Part shown: one piece after another, positions 60,468 to 64,000 of the stretch | Layout of the letters: each line of letters begins with the position of its first letter | How positions within the stretch are numbered: the first letter of the stretch is position 1 | NCBI GenBank assembly: GCA_963734685.1 | Contig: CAVTIC010000006.1 | Coordinates: 1 to 64,000, forward strand | Reading direction: 5' to 3' | DNA length: 64,000 nucleotides | From: JAOUEA01 sp963734685 | GTDB lineage: Bacteria > Actinomycetota > UBA4738 > HRBIN12 | The notes under the pieces: model-generated | The model's database searches: none | What the model was told of the DNA's origin: nothing | The model's input: only the letters and a program-made list of their open reading frames with translations | Position numbers and translations under genes: made by a program

Positions 60468-61081
60468 GGCGCTTCCGTCCGGAACCGCACGGCGACCCTG
60501 ACGGGAGGGTCGAACGGCGCGTGGTCGGCCGCGACGAACTCGGCGAGCAGCGTGTGCTCGCCGGGCACGACGTCCCGCAGGTCGACGACCTGCACCAGCC
60601 CGTACGTCATCGAGACGACGTCGCCGTCGAGTGACAGGTGCACATGACCCGTGTCCGGGGTGAGCTCGGTGCTGGCGGTCTCGACGATGCGGCCTCCGTC
60701 GAGGCCGAGCACGACCTCGAGGTCGCCGCCGCGCTCGACCGCACCCTCGACCGGCCTACTGAACTCGAGCCGCGCCGTCGAAGCCGGCCTCGGGCCGGCC
60801 CGCGCGAGTGAGGACGCCGCCTGCTGGCCCGGCCGGGTCGGAGGGAACAGTGCGCGTGGCACGACCGCGGCGGAGATCGCGAGCGCGGCTGCGGCGACGA
60901 GCAAGGCGGGTCCCGCCCAGTTCGGCAGGCGTGGGAAGCCCTTGCCCTTCAGCCGGGACCACCCGGCCCATCCGACCCATAGGGCGGCGAACAGGAGCAC
61001 GACCGAGAGCGACTCGTCGGCCGCGCCGGCGTGGGCGAGCAGATGCCCGCCCCCGCCGGTCGGCGACCACCCACCCACCAT
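60464..61081 (-). CDS. Membrane-anchored copper-run protein with HxH domain
   Basis: 205 residues. Two hydrophobic spans (ESLSVVLLFAALWVGWAGW; GPALLVAAAALAISAAVV), then an exported domain with GHVHLSLDGDVVSMTYG and FVAADHAPFDPPVRVAVRF, closely parallel to the 57910 protein. GTGA overlap links it to CopCD. Confidence 0.7.
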   Translation of the reverse strand: MVGGWSPTGGGGHLLAHAGAADESLSVVLLFAALWVGWAGWSRLKGKGFPRLPNWAGPALLVAAAALAISAAVVPRALFPPTRPGQQAASSLARAGPRPASTARLEFSRPVEGAVERGGDLEVVLGLDGGRIVETASTELTPDTGHVHLSLDGDVVSMTYGLVQVVDLRDVVPGEHTLLAEFVAADHAPFDPPVRVAVRFRTEAP

Positions 61082-61108
61082 CGTGTTCCTTTCCGTCTCG
61101 CCGTCCGA

Positions 61109-61798
61109 TCAGGCCTTGCGGCGGGAGGCGACCAGGGCCGCGATCGCCGCGATGATGCCGATCGCGCCCAGCACCACGCCGATCATGCCGACGGTGCGCG
61201 CGCTCGACGCCGCATCCTCGGCCGATGCGGCGGCATCTTCCGCGGCAGCGACCGTCTCCTCCGTGCGGCCGGCTTCCTCGTCGATGCGCGTGGCGAGTTC
61301 CTCGTTGGAGGGTGCCTCGACCGCGGGGAACGAGGACGCGGCCACGTCCTCGACCGACGAGAACGTCTTGGGGCTCGAGCTCATCTCCTCGTCGACCTCC
61401 TCTCCGTCGATCGTGCCGGTGAAGTGGAACGTGTAGTCACCGGGCTGGGACGGCGTGAAGTTCGCGCGGTACTCGCCCGGCTCGCCGAAGACGACCTGGC
61501 CTCCTTCGATGAAGAACGCCGGCTCCATGTCCATGGGTTCCGAAGTCTCCTCGCCGAAGGTCACCTCGACCTGCACGTCGCCGGGCTTCAGGTCGGTGAC
61601 CGGCTTCCCGTCGTGCTCGACGACCAGTTGCACAGCGTTGGGCAGCCCGGCGTACGCGGGTTCCTCGGCGAATCCGATCGTGAGGATGAGGTCGCCCTGG
61701 CCCGCCTCGCCGTGCGCGAGCGCGGAGCCGGCCGGGATCAGGACCAGGCCGGCGACGGCCGCGCAGCGCGCGGCGCGTCGAAGGATGGATCGTCGCAT
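61109..61798 (-). CDS. Exported protein with C-terminal anchor, start of the copper run
   Basis: 229 residues. Signal peptide ending SALAHGEAG, so the mature chain may start with a copper-binding His. A beta-sandwich-like domain (LILTIGFAEEPAYAGLPNAV; GEYRANFTPSQPGDYTFHF) is followed by a helical acidic stalk and a C-terminal span (VLGAIGIIAAIAALV). Resembles YcnI/YtkA-type copper accessory proteins. Confidence 0.7.
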   Translation of the reverse strand: MRRSILRRAARCAAVAGLVLIPAGSALAHGEAGQGDLILTIGFAEEPAYAGLPNAVQLVVEHDGKPVTDLKPGDVQVEVTFGEETSEPMDMEPAFFIEGGQVVFGEPGEYRANFTPSQPGDYTFHFTGTIDGEEVDEEMSSSPKTFSSVEDVAASSFPAVEAPSNEELATRIDEEAGRTEETVAAAEDAAASAEDAASSARTVGMIGVVLGAIGIIAAIAALVASRRKA

Positions 61799-61893
61799 GC
61801 AGTGCTCCTTCTGTCTCTTCCGTGGAACGACGCATCGTCACGCCGGCATCGCCTCGGGGCGCCTGCCGGCACTGCGTTCGGAACCGACGCTGC

Positions 61894-62436
61894 TCAGCTG
61901 GACGAGGGAGGGGCACGGCTCCCCGTCGAGCGCGTCGCCGGGCGCCTGGGGGCGACGGCGGGACCGACGGGCCCGGCGGTGACCAGGGCCGGCAAGTGGG
62001 GAGCGGACGATCGACCCAGGGCCTCGGCGGCCTCCGCAGCCCGATCGGTCGCCCGGAGGACGAGCGCGCCGACGACCGCCATCAGGAGCTGGACCCCGAG
62101 CCCGATCGCGAGGAGCGGGCCGTGGGTCAGGTCGTGCAGCGAGGCACCCGAGATCCACCGCTCGCCGACCTCCATCGTGACGAGGGCGGCCCACTGCGTG
62201 GCAGCGAGCCTCGCGACGTCGCCGGCGAACCGGCCGCGGTCCTCGCGCCGCGTCAGCCCGGTGAGGAAGAGCGCGGCGAGGCCGAGGGCGGCGGCGAGGA
62301 GTGCGACCTGGGTCGCGTACGGCAGGTAGCCGTGGCCCGTGGCGCGCAGCAACTCATCGCGCGCATGGGCGTGGGGGGTGCCGATCGCGTAGGCGAGCCA
62401 GTGTCCGAGCACGAGCCCGGCGCCGGCGACGCCCAC
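61894..62436 (-). CDS. Four-span membrane protein near the copper run
   Basis: 180 residues. Spans: GVAGAGLVLGHWLAYAIG, VALLAAALGLAALFLTGL, RLAATQWAALVTMEVG and LLAIGLGVQLLMAVVGALVL. His residues are clustered (TPHAHARDELL, ATGHGY, SLHDLTHG), suggesting metal handling. The C-terminal 30 residues are Pro/Ser/Arg-rich. GTG start; no family recognised. Confidence 0.6.
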   Translation of the reverse strand: MGVAGAGLVLGHWLAYAIGTPHAHARDELLRATGHGYLPYATQVALLAAALGLAALFLTGLTRREDRGRFAGDVARLAATQWAALVTMEVGERWISGASLHDLTHGPLLAIGLGVQLLMAVVGALVLRATDRAAEAAEALGRSSAPHLPALVTAGPVGPAVAPRRPATRSTGSRAPPSSS

Positions 62437-62565
62437 GGTGGCAACGGTGCGGTGAGGGGTGGGTCCCCTTCATCGCCACGATTGTAGGCTGAGCGCCGAC
62501 ACCGTCGGGGCGAGGGTGCCGGGGATCTCACGGAGGGCCGCGCCGTAGCCCCGCTGAGGAGCGTT

Positions 62566-63426
62566 GTGGAAGCCAGGGATGTTCGGTCCGTGGGGGTCGT
62601 GGGCTGCGGGCTCATGGGTTCGGGCATCGTCGAGGTGGTGGCCCGTATCGGTGTCGATGCGGTCTTCCTGGAGCCGACCGACGAGTTGGTCGGGGCGGGC
62701 CGCGCTCGGGTCGAGACCAGCACCGGTCGCGCGCTCGAACGCGGGAAGCTCACCGCCGACGACCGTGAGGCGATCCTCGGCCGCGTGCGCGGCGCGACCG
62801 ACGCGACGGCCTTCGCCGACGTCGACCTCGTGATCGAGGCGGCCACCGAGGACCCGGCGATCAAGCTCGAGACCTTCCGCAGGCTCGACGAGATCACGCG
62901 GCCCGAGGTGGTGCTCGGCTCGAACACGTCGTCGATCCCGATCGCCACGCTGGGTGCCGCCACGGAGCGCCCCGACCGCGTGATCGGCATGCACTTCTTC
63001 AACCCACCGCCGGTGATGGGGCTCGTGGAGCTCACGCCGTCGCTCTCGACCAGCGAGGAGACCGTGGCGCTCGCGCGCGGCTTCGGCGAGCGCCTCGGCA
63101 AGACCGTGGTCGTGGCCAAGGACCACGCCGGATTCATCGTGAACCGGCTCGTGATCCCGTACCTGTGCTCGGCGATCCGCCTGTTCGACGAGGGATTCGC
63201 GAGCCGAGAGGACATCGACACGGCGATGACGCTCGGCATGAACCATCCGATGGGGCCGCTGCGCCTCGCCGACTTCATCGGGCTGGACACGGTGCTGCAG
63301 ATCGCCGAGGTGCTGCACGCGGAGTTCCGCGATCCTCTGTACGCACCGCCGCCGAGGCTGCAACGCATGGTTGCGGCGGGACATCTGGGGAAGAAGAGCG
63401 GCAAGGGCTTCTACGAGTACGGCTGA
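62566..63426 (+). CDS. 3-hydroxybutyryl/3-hydroxyacyl-CoA dehydrogenase
   Basis: 286 residues, the single-domain-plus-tail form. VGVVGCGLMGSGIVEVVA (NAD), IEAATEDPAIKLETF, SNTSSIPIATL, catalytic His in GMHFFNPPPVM, and NHPMGPLRLADFIGLD with terminal GKKSGKGFYEY. Oxidises 3-hydroxyacyl-CoA in beta-oxidation or butyrate metabolism. GTG start 62566. Confidence 0.93.
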   Translation: MEARDVRSVGVVGCGLMGSGIVEVVARIGVDAVFLEPTDELVGAGRARVETSTGRALERGKLTADDREAILGRVRGATDATAFADVDLVIEAATEDPAIKLETFRRLDEITRPEVVLGSNTSSIPIATLGAATERPDRVIGMHFFNPPPVMGLVELTPSLSTSEETVALARGFGERLGKTVVVAKDHAGFIVNRLVIPYLCSAIRLFDEGFASREDIDTAMTLGMNHPMGPLRLADFIGLDTVLQIAEVLHAEFRDPLYAPPPRLQRMVAAGHLGKKSGKGFYEYG

Positions 63427-63472
63427 GACTTCGGTGCGCGACGGTCAGCGGTCTCAGACGAGGGAGGACCAT

Positions 63473-64000
63473 ATGGGTGTCCGGAGAGCGGCAAGGGCTT
63501 TCGTGGTGTGCGCATCGGTCACCCTCTCGACGATCGTCCTCGCGCCGGGCGCCTCGGCGACATTTCCCGGCGGGAACGGGGAGATCGCCTATTCGACGTT
63601 CGGCAGGACCTTAGCCGTGCGAGCCATCGATCCTGACGGCATGGGGGATCACAAGCTCTCGATCGGCGGGGTGAACGCCGGCGACGCCGAATTCCTGCCC
63701 GGCGGCGATGCTGCGGTGATCGTCGAGTATCCCGGGCGAAGGAGCCGACTCGTCCAGCTCGATCTCGTCACGTCCGCCCGCACGGTCATCCTTCCCGCCG
63801 GCGAAGCCCCTCGCGGCACGATCTTCTCCGTGGGCACGTCGCCCGACGGCTCGTCGGTCGTGTTCTGTGTCTCGCGACCCCGAGGCTGGCGCCTGTACAC
63901 CGTCGGCATCGATGGTTCGCAGCTCACGCGCATCTCCGACGGAACCAGTGACTGCCATGCCGACTGGGGCACGAACGATCGCATCGCGGCCACCGAGGAG
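63473..64000 (+). CDS. Secreted TolB-like propeller protein, 3' end outside window
   Basis: ATG 63473 follows GAGGGAGGA. Signal peptide (FVVCASVTLSTIVLAPGASA), mature start TFPGGNGEIAYSTFGRT, then PD40-like blades (AEFLPGGDAAVIVEY, TSPDGSSVVFCVSRP, HADWGTNDRIA). The frame is open to the window end. Similar in style to the module lipoproteins but without a lipobox. Confidence 0.7.
   Translation, partial: MGVRRAARAFVVCASVTLSTIVLAPGASATFPGGNGEIAYSTFGRTLAVRAIDPDGMGDHKLSIGGVNAGDAEFLPGGDAAVIVEYPGRRSRLVQLDLVTSARTVILPAGEAPRGTIFSVGTSPDGSSVVFCVSRPRGWRLYTVGIDGSQLTRISDGTSDCHADWGTNDRIAATEE

Noticed and set aside
63396..63500. 15-bp repeat GAGCGGCAAGGGCTT at 63396-63410 and 63486-63500.
   Set aside because: The first copy encodes the conserved C-terminal SGKGFYE motif of the dehydrogenase and the second lies in the early coding region of the next gene; likely chance or a trivial local copy.

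Overview
The window is very GC-rich DNA with the gene content of a deep-branching, probably uncultured Actinomycetota. Evidence: SARP-type regulators (winged helix plus BTAD), F420-linked enzymes (an NADPH:F420 reductase and a Ddn-type protein), an Eis-type acetyltransferase, a biotin carboxylase-BCCP fusion beside a short BirA, many GTG starts and GTGA stop/start overlaps. No finer taxonomy can be supported from the sequence alone.

Region 1 (1-26 kb) is unusual. A divergent module is present three times. Each copy has a minus-strand gene of 4.5-5 kb coding winged helix-BTAD-kinase-nSTAND1-membrane span-WD40 (A 1-4459, B 6723-11712, C 16246-21277). Opposite it lie a beta-propeller lipoprotein (4573-6082, 12362-13807, 22297-23739) and a small secreted allene-oxide-cyclase-barrel-like protein (6134, 13858, 23790), closed by the same hairpin. 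Debris of at least one more copy is scattered between them (11896-12300, 15599-16123). The kinase of A keeps HRD and DFG; B and C are pseudokinases. Heptamers spaced 11 bp apart, as bound by SARP regulators, lie upstream of each module. The A-type heptamers recur before a vanadium-haloperoxidase-like gene at 24938, suggesting a small regulon. The large genes are full of frameshifts, while the lipoprotein and barrel genes of copy 3 are intact.

Region 2 (26-48 kb) is orderly core metabolism: Eis-like acetyltransferase, an ABC-2 exporter, a TCA block (citrate synthase, two isocitrate-dehydrogenase-family enzymes, malate dehydrogenase, sdhCDAB), a blue-copper protein, an O-methyltransferase, the large chain of a methylmalonyl-CoA-type mutase, F420 reductase, biotin-dependent carboxylase and BirA. 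It also carries a 55-residue cysteine-tailed microprotein and a 100-bp dead copy of part of the second isocitrate-dehydrogenase-family gene.

Region 3 (48-64 kb) holds a PH-domain protein, a potassium channel, a glyoxalase-fold protein translationally coupled to a cyclase-ATPase-TPR regulator, an M23 peptidase, and a minus-strand run 61798-55285, most of it linked by 4-nt overlaps. That run encodes CopC-CopD, two related copper-associated exported proteins, a CPBP protease and a LivJ-type binding protein. A 3-hydroxyacyl-CoA dehydrogenase and the start of another secreted propeller close the window.
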